A stretch of DNA of 7,501 nucleotides from a bacterium. GTDB lineage: Bacteria > Cyanobacteriota > Vampirovibrionia > Obscuribacterales > Obscuribacteraceae. The notes under the pieces were generated by a model. The model was not told the origin of the DNA. It searched no databases and was given only the letters and a program-made list of their open reading frames with translations. Below, piece after piece: positions 6,427 through 7,501 of the stretch (position 1 is the first letter of the stretch; every line of letters begins with the position of its first letter). The position numbers and the translations under genes were made by a program. The stretch covers positions 1-7,501 of the forward strand of contig JAUIJG010000266.1 of the NCBI GenBank assembly GCA_030431355.1. Reading direction: 5' to 3'.

Positions 6427-7501
6427 ATGGAAGATCCGTCCGTCAAAAAGCCAGCTAGTGCACCGCCTGATCCCCTGGTGGGTAAGGTGATAGACAAATA
6501 TGTCATCCTGGAGCGATTGGGCAAAGGCGGCATGGGTCTTGTCTATAAGGCGCAACACAAAAGAATCAAAAGATTTGCGGCACTAAAACTCTTGCCTGCC
6601 CGGGACGCCAGGGACGAGATCAGCGTTAAACGCCTGGAACGGGAAGCCACCGCCATGGGCAACCTGCAACATCCAGGCATAGCTACCATGTTCGACTTCG
6701 GAGTAACCCCGGAAGGCCAACCCTACATTGTTCTTGAACTGATGAAGGGCCAGAACCTGAAGTCGATTTTGAAAGAAGCCGGTCGCCTGGCTCCGGAATA
6801 TGCCCTGGCAATATCTATCCAGATTGCCGAAGCGATGGAATATGCCCACGCCCAGGGAATTATGCACCGGGATCTCAAGCCGGAGAATATAATGTTCACG
6901 GAAGAAGGCAACAAAGGTCCACTGAAAGTGCTGGATTTCGGCATTGCCAGGCATACCGAAGAGTCCTTGATGCTAACCAAAACAGGGCAAATAGTGGGCA
7001 GCGCCGCGTACATGAGCCCCGAGCAGTGCAGCGGTAAAAAGCCGGTGGACAATAGAACCGACATCTATGCCCTGGGCGTAATCATGTATGAAATTCTGAC
7101 CGGCAATCTTCCCCATAAAGGAAACACATTCCTTGAAACAATCTATCTAAAGACCACGGAGCATCCATCACCGTTTCCGGAGAGTTTGTCAAAGATAGAA
7201 GGACTGGAAGACCTGGTTAGAAGCTGCTTAATGGTAGAGCCGGATGACAGACCGCAGTCCATGGAGAACTTAAAAATTGAACTCAGAAGAATAGCGGACG
7301 CCATCGCGACCGGCTCCATACAGGTGCCCCCCTCCATCCATGTCACTTCGCCTAATCTTAGCCAGAGCCAGGCTCATGCTAGCAATGCCACAAATTCTTC
7401 CCCTGGAGCGACTACGGAAGATGGAAGCGATAGAACCGTGGTGGCGACAACCATGCAAAACCATGGCACAGACAGCAATACGCCAAAGAAAGTGACGATG
7501 G
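6427..7501 (+). CDS. PknB-like Ser/Thr protein kinase (kinase C; C-terminus outside window)
   Basis: The frame is open from the ATG to the right edge, giving 358 residues. After a short Pro-rich N-terminus, a complete Hanks kinase domain spans about 24-292: Gly-rich loop GKGGMG (32-37), Lys54 in AALKLL, Glu73, catalytic HRDLKPEN with Asp149, DFG with Asp170, activation segment with Thr184 and Thr186 (LTKTG), then GSAAYMSPEQ and DNRTDIYALG. Unlike A and B it has the normal SPE Glu and subdomain IX Asp, no Cys4 units and a classic GGMG loop, so it belongs to a different, PknB-like branch. Residues 300-358 are a Ser/Thr/Asn/Gln-rich, low-complexity linker of the kind that often precedes a membrane helix or sensor domain; whatever follows lies outside. 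It is transcribed divergently from kinase B. Substrate and signal are unknown. Confidence 0.93.
   Translation, partial: MEDPSVKKPASAPPDPLVGKVIDKYVILERLGKGGMGLVYKAQHKRIKRFAALKLLPARDARDEISVKRLEREATAMGNLQHPGIATMFDFGVTPEGQPYIVLELMKGQNLKSILKEAGRLAPEYALAISIQIAEAMEYAHAQGIMHRDLKPENIMFTEEGNKGPLKVLDFGIARHTEESLMLTKTGQIVGSAAYMSPEQCSGKKPVDNRTDIYALGVIMYEILTGNLPHKGNTFLETIYLKTTEHPSPFPESLSKIEGLEDLVRSCLMVEPDDRPQSMENLKIELRRIADAIATGSIQVPPSIHVTSPNLSQSQAHASNATNSSPGATTEDGSDRTVVATTMQNHGTDSNTPKKVTM

Noticed and set aside
6260..6533. Short ORFs on both strands across the divergent gap and kinase C start
   Set aside because: Low-quality composition; the plus one overlaps the kinase C start in another frame and the minus one is antisense to it.
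6583..7464. Minus-strand ORFs opposite kinase C
   Set aside because: They are shadows of an intact kinase domain read on the plus strand.
1..7501. CRISPR array, tRNA/rRNA genes, insertion sequence or phage attachment site
   Set aside because: No regularly spaced repeats, tRNA-like cloverleaf, transposase or terminal inverted repeats were seen by eye.

Overview
The window looks like accessory signalling DNA from a free-living bacterium with many eukaryote-like (Hanks-type) Ser/Thr kinases. It holds three kinase genes, one PAS-like ORF that may be a remnant, and the 5' part of a DUF2157 membrane-protein gene. Base composition is intermediate, and the LRR half of the third-listed gene (1381-3768) looks A+T-richer than its neighbours. 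The combination of a Cys-rich 'CGLP...TQFIxxC.C' N-terminus, a Hanks kinase, a single membrane helix and C-terminal leucine-rich repeats reminds me of kinase families in Obscuribacterales / Melainabacteria-type Cyanobacteriota. That lineage guess comes from memory of family style, not from a search, and Planctomycetes-like or other kinase-rich phyla are not excluded.

Layout, left to right. Positions 1-581 (minus) hold the N-terminal 193 residues of a DUF2157 multi-pass membrane protein that runs off the left edge. Positions 582-696 are a short intergenic gap with one weak hairpin. Positions 697-1215 (minus) are a PAS-like ORF whose frame is open back to 1380, in phase with the stop codon of the kinase before it. 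Positions 1381-3768 and 3786-6224 (minus) are two tandem paralogous kinases of about 800 residues, 17 bp apart. Positions 6225-6426 are a divergent intergenic region. Positions 6427-7501 (plus) are the start of a third, PknB-like kinase that runs off the right edge.

How they may work together. On the minus strand the probable order of transcription is kinase B (3786-6224), kinase A (1381-3768), the PAS-like ORF, then possibly DUF2157. A and B share an architecture: two consecutive Cys4 units, an intact Hanks kinase domain, one transmembrane helix, a short conserved juxtamembrane segment, and about ten leucine-rich repeats predicted to lie outside the cytoplasm. They read as one-pass receptors: an LRR sensor outside, a kinase inside, and an N-terminal metal-binding-like module of unknown role. 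They could act as a pair on related ligands. Kinase C is divergent and lacks the Cys module; its sensor end is outside the window. The 200-bp region between B and C could allow shared control.
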